This document shows positions 1 through 5,436 of a DNA stretch of 5,492 nucleotides, in pieces (the first letter of the stretch is position 1; each line of letters begins with the position of its first letter). The stretch is taken from assembly GCA_946040935.1 (NCBI GenBank), contig CAMGCN010000088.1:1-5492 (forward strand). Reading direction: 5' to 3'. The DNA is from an uncultured Clostridia bacterium (GTDB lineage Bacteria; Bacillota; Clostridia; Oscillospirales; CAG-272). Position numbers and translations under genes: made by a program. Below the pieces are notes generated by a model, which did not search any database, was not told the DNA's origin, and saw nothing but the letters and a program-made list of their open reading frames with translations.

Positions 1-43
1 TAGCGTAGCGTCTCGTGGGCTCGGAGATGTGTATAAGAGACAG
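1..43 (+). other. Untrimmed Illumina Nextera i7-side adapter (sequencing artefact)
   Basis: Position 1 is the final T of the flow-cell part of the adapter. Positions 2-9 (AGCGTAGC) are an 8-nt i7 index; its reverse complement GCTACGCT is, from memory, Nextera index N709. Positions 10-43 match the whole 34-nt Nextera read-2 transposase adapter, and positions 25-43 are the Tn5 mosaic end AGATGTGTATAAGAGACAG. This is library-preparation sequence left on the contig end, not host DNA and not a natural Tn5 insertion. Read in the frame of the downstream gene it gives the residues GSEMCIRDS, a signature often seen in contaminated database proteins. Any protein start called inside it is false. Confidence 0.98.
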
Positions 44-587
44 TATTGAAAGCGTCGGCGTTCCCGAGAGTATATACATGACTAACCGCGTCGACGGAGA
101 AAACGTTTGTGCCCTTGCGCTGACATATGACGAAGAAAACACAAAATATGAAGTAAGGCGTGAAAGCGTTGTTCACAAGGCTATTGAGTCGGGTTTAGGT
201 CTTCGCCCGTCATGCTTTTCCTGTATTTTCCGTAAAAAAGAATTTGCCGACCTGTCTCTTAAAAGATATGACCCTTTTGTAAAGGAAAAGACTGTTTCCC
301 GCGCCCGTCAGCCTATGACGCTTATCACCGTAAATACAGAAAAAGGGAGGGAAGCGCTAAAGGAGCTCAAAGCCCTTGTAACTTTGAGAGAAATATCCGC
401 GTCTGAGGCAGAAAATTATCTCAAAAGAATTTATACAAAAAAAGGCGCGTACAATTCCGCCGAAAACACAAATTTCATGAAAACTCTGTCTTCGGATTCA
501 ATAGAAACTGCTTTTGAAAAGTCGCAAAACAAAAGCTTTTTAGTTAAAACAAGAGTATTTGTCAGAAATTTGATTGTAAAAAAATAA
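44..587 (+). CDS. Coenzyme F420 hydrogenase/dehydrogenase beta-subunit C-terminal domain protein, 5'-truncated
   Basis: This is the C-terminal 180 residues of a larger protein; the start is lost at the contig end, and an in-frame GTG at 15 lies in adapter sequence. Counting from the Ile codon at 45, the clearest family signature is HKAIESGLGLRPSCFSC (44-60). It matches the 'LRPSCYxCxF' segment of FrhB/FdhB-like iron-sulfur/flavin proteins and includes a CxxC pair, C57 and C60. The following ADLSL (68-72) fits the family's 'SDITLGDFWG' stretch, but the GDFWG part is replaced by KRYDPF. A TLITVNTEKGREALKEL segment (92-108) matches the usual 'SLVLVNTEKG' region. Full-length relatives carry N-terminal ferredoxin-like cysteines, which would lie in the missing part. 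In Clostridia such proteins are commonly encoded beside polysaccharide pyruvyl transferases and glycosyltransferases, which fits the downstream genes, but substrate and role are unknown. The family call is fairly sure; a function in polysaccharide modification is inference. Confidence 0.8.
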
Positions 588-617
588 GGTAATTGTGTTT
601 TTTTACTCTTATATTCA

Positions 618-646
618 TTTACAAATCAGAAAACATATGTTACAAT
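618..646 (+). promoter_or_regulatory. Sigma-A type promoter for the polysaccharide-regulation operon
   Basis: A -35 box TTTACA (618-623) and a -10 box TACAAT (641-646) are separated by exactly 17 bp, each one mismatch from consensus. A TG at 638-639 adds the extended -10 element. It lies in the only AT-rich gap before the dehydratase gene. The predicted transcription start is about 652-654. That leaves almost no leader before an ATG at 658 but about 26 nt before the ATG at 679, which helps decide the gene start. Confidence 0.75.
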
Positions 647-668
647 AGAATGAAATAATGTGTTGCGG

Positions 669-674
669 TAGGTT
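669..674 (+). promoter_or_regulatory. Weak ribosome binding site favouring the ATG at 679
   Basis: The sequence TAGGTT carries an AGG core 6 nt before the ATG at 679. The earlier in-frame ATG at 658 has no comparable purine-rich site and lies only about 5 nt from the predicted transcription start. The next ATG at 688 also lacks a site. The match is short, so this is modest evidence that becomes useful in combination with the promoter position. Confidence 0.5.
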
Positions 675-678
675 AAAA

Positions 679-2571
679 ATGACAACGATGAAAAAAAGCT
701 TTTATCCATTGCTTTATGTTCTCAGCGATATTTTTGCATGTGCGGCGTCCACTATACTGCTCTGGGCGCTCGCGACGAATCTTCATATTACCGGCAAAGT
801 GAATTTTATATCATTATCTTTTTTCTTCGGCGTATTGTTTATATGTACGTTTGTATTCAATTTAATATTTTCAAATTATTACAGCGCATGGGAATTCGTG
901 GGCTTTGACGAGATAATACGTATCACGTCGTCATCTTTTTCCACTATGATAGTAATGGTTCTGCTTCAGGAGTTCGGAAAGAGATTTGACATTGTATATA
1001 TCCCATTTACAAAGTCTATGATAGCTTCGACCTGTGCGTTTCTTTTCTTGCTTATGACGGCTGCCCGTTGTGTTCCGCGTGCTTCGCGTTGGGTGTCTGT
1101 TTTACTGACGGGTAAGGAAAAATACAAACGGGTTATCATTGTCGGCGCAGGAGCGACCGGAGCTTATATCGCAAGGCGTATGAAAGAAAATCCGAGCGAA
1201 AACGGCATACCCGTGGGCTTTATAGATAACGACAAAGAAAAATGGAATATGAAGGTTTGCGGCGTAAGGGTTTACGGAGATCTTGACAGCATTTCCAAAA
1301 TATCTCTTGAGCGCGCCGCAAACGAAATTATCGTTGCTCTTCACTCTTTACCCCAGAACGATATCGGAAATATCGTGAAAAAATGTACAGAAACAGGTCT
1401 TCACGTTAAAGTTTATCAGGAGATAGAAGAGTACGGCAAAAAGCCGAAAGGCGAGATACGGGATTTTCAGATAGAAGATTTGCTCTTCCGCCCTACGGTA
1501 AAGCCCGATATGGAAGATATAAAAGAATATATCAACGGAAAGACGGTACTCGTGACGGGCGGCGCGGGTTCTATCGGCTCCGAGCTGTGCCGGCAGGTAT
1601 TGAAATACGGGTGCAAGGAGCTTTACATATTCGATATTTCGGAAAACGGTCTGTTTGATATTGACGCAGAACTCAAAAAAGAGTATGAGGGAGTATATTT
1701 CACAAAGCTCGGCTCTATAAGAGACAAAAACAGAATAGATGAAGTGCTTGGTGAAAAGCATTTTGATATAGTTTTTCATGCCGCCGCACATAAACATGTG
1801 CCTATGATGGAGATAAATCCCATTGAAGCGGTTAAAAACAATATTTTCGGAACTTATAATCTCATAAAATCATGCACCGAACACGGTGTATCGAAATTTG
1901 TAATGATTTCAACGGATAAAGCGGTGCATCCGAAAAATATCATGGGCGCGACAAAGCGCGCGTGCGAACTGATGGTTCGTTCCTACGACGGAACAAACGG
2001 ATGCAGTATGTGCGCCGTTCGTTTCGGCAACGTCCTCGGTTCAAACGGCAGCGTTATACCGACATTTAAGAAGCAGATTGCCGCAGGAGGACCTGTCACG
2101 GTAACTCACAAGGACATTACGCGCTTTTTCATGACTATACCTGAGGCTGTCTCACTCGTGCTTTGCGCGGGCAAGCGTGCAAACGGGGGAGAGATATTCG
2201 TCTTGAATATGGAACAGCCTATCCGTATATATGACCTCGCGGAGAATATGATTCGCCTGTCGGGCAAGGTTCCCGATAAGGATATCAAGATTGAGATAGT
2301 CGGTCTCAGACCGGGCGAAAAACTCTATGAGGAGCTTTCCTTTGACAGCGAAAGCGTGAGCGGCACAGACCATTCGCGCATTTATGTCGTAAATCAGGAG
2401 GAAAAGTGCGAGGACAGAATAGCGATGTATTTGGACAGGCTGTCCTCCTTAATATCCCGTTCCGAATCTCCTGAAATTATAAAGGAATCTGTCTTTGAAT
2501 TTATAAACGAAAGTATAGAGAAAAACGGTAACGATAAAGAAAAATTGCACGCCGGAATTAAAATTGGTTGA
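679..2571 (+). CDS. Membrane-anchored NDP-sugar 4,6-dehydratase/epimerase, FlaA1/PglF/WbpM/CapD family
   Basis: Predicted to convert a UDP-N-acetylhexosamine, probably UDP-GlcNAc, to its 4-keto-6-deoxy form, a precursor of deoxy- or diamino sugars in surface glycans. Numbering is from the ATG at 679 (630 aa, usual for the long membrane-bound subfamily); the ATG at 658 would add MCCGRLK and is less likely. Four hydrophobic segments (about 8-32, 43-64, 85-97, 113-130) anchor the N-terminus. A first Rossmann-like domain has GAGATGAY at 156-163. The catalytic extended-SDR domain begins with the NAD-binding TGGAGSIG (293-300). The active-site stretch STDKAVHPKNIMGATKR (411-427) has Met422 where most SDRs have Tyr, plus Lys426, Asp413 and Lys414; this Ser-Met-Lys form is typical of WbpM/PglF. 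The RFGNVLGSNGSVIPTF and DITRFFMTIPEA motifs follow. It is first in an operon with CpsC, CpsD and CpsB genes, only 9 bp before cpsC. Relatives include EpsC of B. subtilis and CapD. The exact substrate, and retaining versus inverting chemistry, cannot be read from sequence. Confidence 0.93.
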   Translation: MTTMKKSFYPLLYVLSDIFACAASTILLWALATNLHITGKVNFISLSFFFGVLFICTFVFNLIFSNYYSAWEFVGFDEIIRITSSSFSTMIVMVLLQEFGKRFDIVYIPFTKSMIASTCAFLFLLMTAARCVPRASRWVSVLLTGKEKYKRVIIVGAGATGAYIARRMKENPSENGIPVGFIDNDKEKWNMKVCGVRVYGDLDSISKISLERAANEIIVALHSLPQNDIGNIVKKCTETGLHVKVYQEIEEYGKKPKGEIRDFQIEDLLFRPTVKPDMEDIKEYINGKTVLVTGGAGSIGSELCRQVLKYGCKELYIFDISENGLFDIDAELKKEYEGVYFTKLGSIRDKNRIDEVLGEKHFDIVFHAAAHKHVPMMEINPIEAVKNNIFGTYNLIKSCTEHGVSKFVMISTDKAVHPKNIMGATKRACELMVRSYDGTNGCSMCAVRFGNVLGSNGSVIPTFKKQIAAGGPVTVTHKDITRFFMTIPEAVSLVLCAGKRANGGEIFVLNMEQPIRIYDLAENMIRLSGKVPDKDIKIEIVGLRPGEKLYEELSFDSESVSGTDHSRIYVVNQEEKCEDRIAMYLDRLSSLISRSESPEIIKESVFEFINESIEKNGNDKEKLHAGIKIG

Positions 2572-2580
2572 GGAAGAAAA

Positions 2581-3372
2581 ATGACGAATGAGATTAATCT
2601 GCTGAAAATTGCAAACGCCCTTCTTAAAAGATTGTGGATTATTATTCTTGCACTTATAGTCGGTGCAACAGCCGGTTATTTTTACACAGACCGGTATGTC
2701 AGCGAAACATACACGGCAACGACTACAATGTACGTATATAACAGTCCTGACAGAGACGAGACAGGTGAAATCAGCGGCGCCGACCTCTCTGTTTCGCAGA
2801 AGCTTGTAAATACTTTCCTTGTAATACTTAAGAGCAATACCGTGCTTGAGGATGTAAAGGAAATGACCGGACTTAACTATACTATTCCTCAATTAAAAAC
2901 TATGATAAGTGCGTCGTCGGTCGAAGAGACTGAAGTTTTCAGCGTCTCTGTTACATGTGAATCCGCTGAAAACGCCGCTACAATAGCAAATGCTCTTGCT
3001 GACTACGGTCCCGTACATATGACCGAGATAGTTAACGGAGGTTATATATCAATAATTGACCGTGCTCAGGTGCCGACTGCGGCAAACTCGCGCGGCAAGA
3101 CCAGAAATGCGGTTATAGTCGGTTTGTTTCTTGCAATTTTGGCGGCAGGAGTCGTCGTTGTGGTTACAATGCTCGATACGAGAATTAAGGATGAGGATGA
3201 TATACTTGCATTAGATAAATCCATTCCTATACTCGGCACTATACCGTCCTTTGAAGGGAAGAGCCGAGGAGGCTATTACGACGGGTATGGCTACGGGTAC
3301 GGTTACGGCTACGGAGGATACGGAAACAGAGCTGCTTACAAGAGCTCTGAAAGTAAGAAAGAGGATAAATAA
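2581..3372 (+). CDS. cpsC: Capsular/exopolysaccharide chain-length modulator, CpsC/YwqC (Wzz) family, with Gly-Tyr-rich tail
   Basis: This membrane protein is expected to activate the adjacent tyrosine kinase and control polysaccharide chain length or export. The 263 residues show the CpsC layout: a short cytoplasmic N-terminus, a first membrane helix (about 18-35), an external domain of about 140 residues beginning with YTATTTMYVYN, a second helix (about 176-197), then a cytoplasmic tail starting LDTRIKDEDDI, a typical kinase-contacting region. The usual Pro-rich motif before helix 2 is reduced: P165 is present, but the prolines expected near 168 and 171 are Ala and Arg. The tail 229-249 is strikingly Gly-Tyr rich, with eight tyrosines, and ends in a charged SSESKKEDK. 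The start is supported by AGGAAG at 2571-2576, which overlaps the dehydratase stop codon. The stop lies 2 bp before the kinase gene, so the two are almost certainly co-translated. The symbol is family-level. A Gly-Tyr tail on this partner is unusual as far as I know. Confidence 0.92.
   Translation: MTNEINLLKIANALLKRLWIIILALIVGATAGYFYTDRYVSETYTATTTMYVYNSPDRDETGEISGADLSVSQKLVNTFLVILKSNTVLEDVKEMTGLNYTIPQLKTMISASSVEETEVFSVSVTCESAENAATIANALADYGPVHMTEIVNGGYISIIDRAQVPTAANSRGKTRNAVIVGLFLAILAAGVVVVVTMLDTRIKDEDDILALDKSIPILGTIPSFEGKSRGGYYDGYGYGYGYGYGGYGNRAAYKSSESKKEDK
3265..3327 (+). repeat. Gly-Tyr repeat encoding the CpsC C-terminal tail
   Basis: Residues 229-249 of the modulator alternate Gly and Tyr after an RGGYYD start: tyrosines at 232, 233, 236, 238, 240, 242, 244 and 247. 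All four glycine codons (GGG, GGC, GGT, GGA) and both tyrosine codons are used, so the DNA is not a clean microsatellite. This suggests the amino-acid pattern is kept by selection and is not a product of recent slippage. The 9-mer CCGAGGAGG (3264-3272) and 11-mer TACGGTTACGG (3298-3308) recur in the tail of the next gene. Confidence 0.9.
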
Positions 3373-3374
3373 AG

Positions 3375-4166
3375 ATGGCGAAAAAAGAACAGTTTAATCA
3401 TCGTGAATATACAGTAATTGACGAGTCAAGTCCCTTTGACCTGAAAGAAGCATATAATGCGCTGCGTACAAATCTTCTGTTTGTTATCGGCGCGAGAAAG
3501 ACAAATATCGTCGTTTTTACCAGCGGATATGTTGCAGAGGGAAAAACAAGTACCTGTGCTAATATTGCGCTTTCCTTTGCGATGGCAGGAGCAAAGTCGC
3601 TCGTGATAGACGCGGATATGAGAAAACCGAAAATACACCGTGTTTTTAACGTAAATATGAGTCCGGGACTCTCTGACGTGCTTTGCGGAAATGTTACCGA
3701 CGATACAATTCAAAAGACGAAATATGATAATCTGTATGTCATGAGTGTAGGAAAGATTCCGCCCAATCCTGCGGAGCTTCTTGTTTCTACAAACATGGAG
3801 AAAATGCTCGATGTTGTATCCGAGTCGTTTGACTATGTGTTTATTGATACTCCTCCTGTCGGAGTTGTAACCGACGCCGCGGTTGTTGCCCGTCGTGCCG
3901 GAGGAGCCGTTCTGATAGTCAGAAAGGGACGTTCGCGCAAGGAGGGCGTTCTCGCGGCGAAAAACGCGCTCGAACAGGCAGGTACAGGTATCATCGGTTA
4001 TGTCTTTACCGATATTGACAATGACACGGCCTCTTACCGAGGAGGATACTACTCAAATTACGGTTACGGTTACGGATATGATTATTCGAACAGTTACGGT
4101 CACGGCTACGGAACGTCGAATGTGATAAAAAACAGCGAGAAGGGCGAAGACAAAGAAGGTAAGTAA
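3375..4166 (+). CDS. cpsD: Bacterial tyrosine kinase (BY-kinase), CpsD/CapB/YwqD family
   Basis: A cytoplasmic P-loop autokinase that works with the membrane modulator and phosphorylates a C-terminal tyrosine cluster to regulate polysaccharide assembly. In its 263 residues the ordered motifs are: helix EAYNALRTNLLF (25-36); Walker A GYVAEGKT (51-58, Lys57); Walker A' VIDADMRKP (77-85, Asp79 and Asp81); PPNPAELL (129-136); Walker B VFIDTPP (155-161, Asp158); and a tail with ten tyrosines between 221 and 245. The tail resembles the YG-rich autophosphorylation cluster of pneumococcal CpsD but is richer. Two differences from common relatives: the usual PGEGKS is replaced by VAEGKT, still a valid GxxxxGK[ST] loop, and the oligomerisation motif ExxRxxR reads ExxNxxR (Glu25, Asn28, Arg31). 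GAGGA at 3361-3365, within the end of cpsC, is a suitable ribosome site 9 nt before the ATG. The symbol is family-level; the kinase assignment is secure by family, though activity is untested. Confidence 0.94.
   Translation: MAKKEQFNHREYTVIDESSPFDLKEAYNALRTNLLFVIGARKTNIVVFTSGYVAEGKTSTCANIALSFAMAGAKSLVIDADMRKPKIHRVFNVNMSPGLSDVLCGNVTDDTIQKTKYDNLYVMSVGKIPPNPAELLVSTNMEKMLDVVSESFDYVFIDTPPVGVVTDAAVVARRAGGAVLIVRKGRSRKEGVLAAKNALEQAGTGIIGYVFTDIDNDTASYRGGYYSNYGYGYGYDYSNSYGHGYGTSNVIKNSEKGEDKEGK
4035..4112 (+). repeat. Gly-Tyr repeat encoding the CpsD C-terminal tyrosine cluster
   Basis: Residues 221-246 of the kinase carry ten tyrosines (221, 225, 226, 229, 231, 233, 235, 237, 241, 245) among Gly, Ser, Asn, Asp and His. 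Known BY-kinases autophosphorylate in such a cluster. The tail begins RGGYY (222-226), identical to the start of the modulator's tail. It shares CCGAGGAGG (4037-4045) with that tail, and the TACGGTTACGG word occurs within 4059-4075. Compared with the modulator tail it is more interrupted by Ser, Asn and Asp. Confidence 0.9.
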
Positions 4167-4223
4167 ATCAGCCGGAAAAATAAGTAAAAAACAACAGCTA
4201 ATAAGAAGAGTGGAAGTTTTATA

Positions 4224-4928
4224 ATGATCGATATGCACACGCATATTCTGCCCGGAGCCGACCACGGAAGCAGATCGGTGGAAATGTCGCTCTCTCTGAT
4301 TGACGCGGCTCTTTCGGTCGGAATAGACAAAATAGCGGCAACTCCTCATTTTTATCTTAGTTCAGGCGACTCTGTTACCTATTTCCTTGAAAAAAGGAAC
4401 AGAGCCTTTACCCGTCTTTTACCGGCTCTCGGGGAAAGGGCGGATAAGTTTGAGCTGTATCTGGGCGCCGAAGTAAACCTTCGTCTCGGGCTTTCGGAGA
4501 TAGACGGCCTTAAAAGGCTGTGCATCGGCGGAAGTAATATAATGCTTCTTGAAATGCCTCTTGATAAGGTTTGGCGTGATTGGGTGTTTAACGAAGTGTC
4601 GTTTATTATTGACAGGCATAATATCCGTCCTATTATAGCGCATATTGACAGGTATGAGCCGTCGCAGGTTGCGAAGCTATTTGATTATTTTCCGCTTATG
4701 GCGCAGATAAACGCCGAGAGTCTGATGTCCTTTTTCGGAAGAAGAAAAATCCTGCGCTATTTTGACGAGGGACTGGTTTACGCTTTGGGAAGTGACGTTC
4801 ACTGCGAGGAAGAGGCGTACCTTTACTATGAAAAAGCGGTGAATATTCTCGGTGACGACAGAATGAGCAGAATTAATGCGCGTTCCCGGCGTTTACTTTC
4901 GGAGGCTGTTTCGGAAGACTTAAAATGA
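4224..4928 (+). CDS. cpsB: PHP-domain tyrosine-protein phosphatase, CpsB/CapC/YwqE family
   Basis: A metal-dependent phosphatase expected to remove phosphate from the adjacent kinase and its targets, completing the phosphorylation cycle. The 234-residue protein is slightly shorter than typical CpsB. The PHP metal-site residues are all recognisable: His5 and His7 in DMHTHILPG, His42 in TPHFY, Glu83 in GAEVN, Glu110 in LLEMP, His140 in AHIDRY, and Asp191/His193 in SDVH. The usual DDG after the first motif reads DHG, putting His14 where pneumococcal CpsB has a metal-binding Asp; His is used at the comparable site in the PHP protein YcdX, so activity is probably kept. The AHPERY motif common in relatives reads AHIDRY. 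The start fits the family's MIDxHxH N-terminus, with AGTGGAAG (4209-4216) upstream. It lies 57 bp after cpsD with no visible promoter between, so it is probably in the same transcript. An intrinsic terminator starts 8 bp after its stop. The symbol is family-level. Confidence 0.92.
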   Translation: MIDMHTHILPGADHGSRSVEMSLSLIDAALSVGIDKIAATPHFYLSSGDSVTYFLEKRNRAFTRLLPALGERADKFELYLGAEVNLRLGLSEIDGLKRLCIGGSNIMLLEMPLDKVWRDWVFNEVSFIIDRHNIRPIIAHIDRYEPSQVAKLFDYFPLMAQINAESLMSFFGRRKILRYFDEGLVYALGSDVHCEEEAYLYYEKAVNILGDDRMSRINARSRRLLSEAVSEDLK

Positions 4929-4935
4929 AAGCTTT

Positions 4936-4967
4936 GATATTCCCGTATAATACGGGAATATCTTTTT
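4936..4967 (+). terminator. Intrinsic terminator after cpsB
   Basis: A perfect 12-bp inverted repeat, GATATTCCCGTA (4936-4947) and TACGGGAATATC (4951-4962), with a 3-nt TAA loop, is followed directly by five T (4963-4967). It starts 8 nt after the cpsB stop and closes the operon begun at 618-646. The stem has a CCCG/CGGG core in otherwise AT-rich flanks. The next gene's ribosome site begins only 6 nt after the T run, so its expression needs read-through or a promoter hidden here or inside cpsB. Confidence 0.93.
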
Positions 4968-4972
4968 AGAAA

Positions 4973-4980
4973 AAGGTGAT
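4973..4980 (+). promoter_or_regulatory. Strong ribosome binding site deciding the TTG start at 4984
   Basis: AAGGTGAT matches the 3' part of the consensus AAGGAGGTGAT, complementary to the 16S rRNA tail. It lies just before the TTG at 4984. No ATG or GTG is available in frame nearby, and the TTG gives a protein beginning MKRKIIFALL, a sensible basic-then-hydrophobic membrane start. Confidence 0.8.
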
Positions 4981-4983
4981 TTT

Positions 4984-5436
4984 TTGAAGAGAAAAATAAT
5001 TTTTGCACTTCTTGCGCTTACCGTTGCAATAGTGATTTTTTGGTTTTCAAATCAGAGTGCGAGCGAATCTCAAGCGCAAAGTAACGGATTTATATATCTA
5101 TTTCTTTCCCGTTTTCTTTCCGACGGAATTTCTTCAAAGCTCAGCTATCTTGTAAGAAAGTGCGCGCATTTTTGTGTGTACGCTCTTTTGGGCGGTCTTG
5201 TGTGCGGTTCTTTGGCGGAAAATAAATCCTTTTTCCGTACTTTTTGCATATCGCAAATAATATGCATGTTTTATGCCGCAACGGATGAAATTCACCAATA
5301 TTTCATACCGGGCAGAGCCTGCCGCCTTTCGGATGTTGCTCTTGATTCTCTCGGGTCGGCATGCGGTATTGTAATCATGCTCTTTGTGTTTTTCCTTATT
5401 TACCGTTTTAATAAAGTTTCCAGTGACAATATCTAA
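4984..5436 (+). CDS. VanZ-family membrane protein
   Basis: A 150-residue membrane protein of the VanZ-like family, whose general biochemical role is unknown; the founding member gives low-level teicoplanin resistance, but most relatives have no shown link to resistance. Family motifs are clear: FWFSNQSASESQ (19-30) after the first helix (about 4-21), RKCAHF (58-63) leading into a second helix (about 62-77), then a third helix (about 84-99), DEIHQYFIPGR (101-111), and DVALDSLG (117-124) running into the last helix (about 125-141). It starts with TTG behind a very strong ribosome site. It lies on the same strand as cpsB but beyond a strong terminator, so it is probably expressed separately or at lower level. 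VanZ-like genes do occur near surface-polysaccharide genes, yet nothing in the sequence shows that this one takes part in the system. Confidence 0.9.
   Translation: MKRKIIFALLALTVAIVIFWFSNQSASESQAQSNGFIYLFLSRFLSDGISSKLSYLVRKCAHFCVYALLGGLVCGSLAENKSFFRTFCISQIICMFYAATDEIHQYFIPGRACRLSDVALDSLGSACGIVIMLFVFFLIYRFNKVSSDNI

Noticed and set aside
25..43. Tn5 mosaic end as evidence of a natural transposon insertion
   Set aside because: It is preceded by the rest of the Nextera adapter and an index, so it comes from library preparation.
15..44. GTG start giving a complete 190-residue protein from position 15
   Set aside because: The first ten codons are Nextera adapter sequence; the gene is truncated by the contig end.
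531..540. AAAAGCTTTT palindrome near the end of the first gene as a terminator
   Set aside because: It is a short, loopless palindrome inside the coding region with no following T run of note; the T run at 598-604 has no hairpin before it.
1348..1797. Antisense open reading frame inside the dehydratase gene
   Set aside because: It has no ribosome site or recognisable domain and lies opposite a strongly conserved coding region.
2449..2892. Antisense open reading frame across the dehydratase-cpsC junction
   Set aside because: It spans two well-supported genes on the other strand and its translation resembles no known protein type.
4167..4223. Separate promoter for cpsB in the 57-bp gap
   Set aside because: The gap is A-rich but shows no pair of -35 and -10 boxes at suitable spacing.
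4935..4951. TTGATA (4935-4940) and TATAAT (4946-4951) as a promoter pair
   Set aside because: The spacing is 5 bp, far from the 16-18 bp required; only the TATAAT on its own remains of possible interest.
4984..5436. Glycopeptide resistance gene
   Set aside because: VanZ-family membership alone does not indicate resistance; no vanHAX, vanY or vanRS genes are present.
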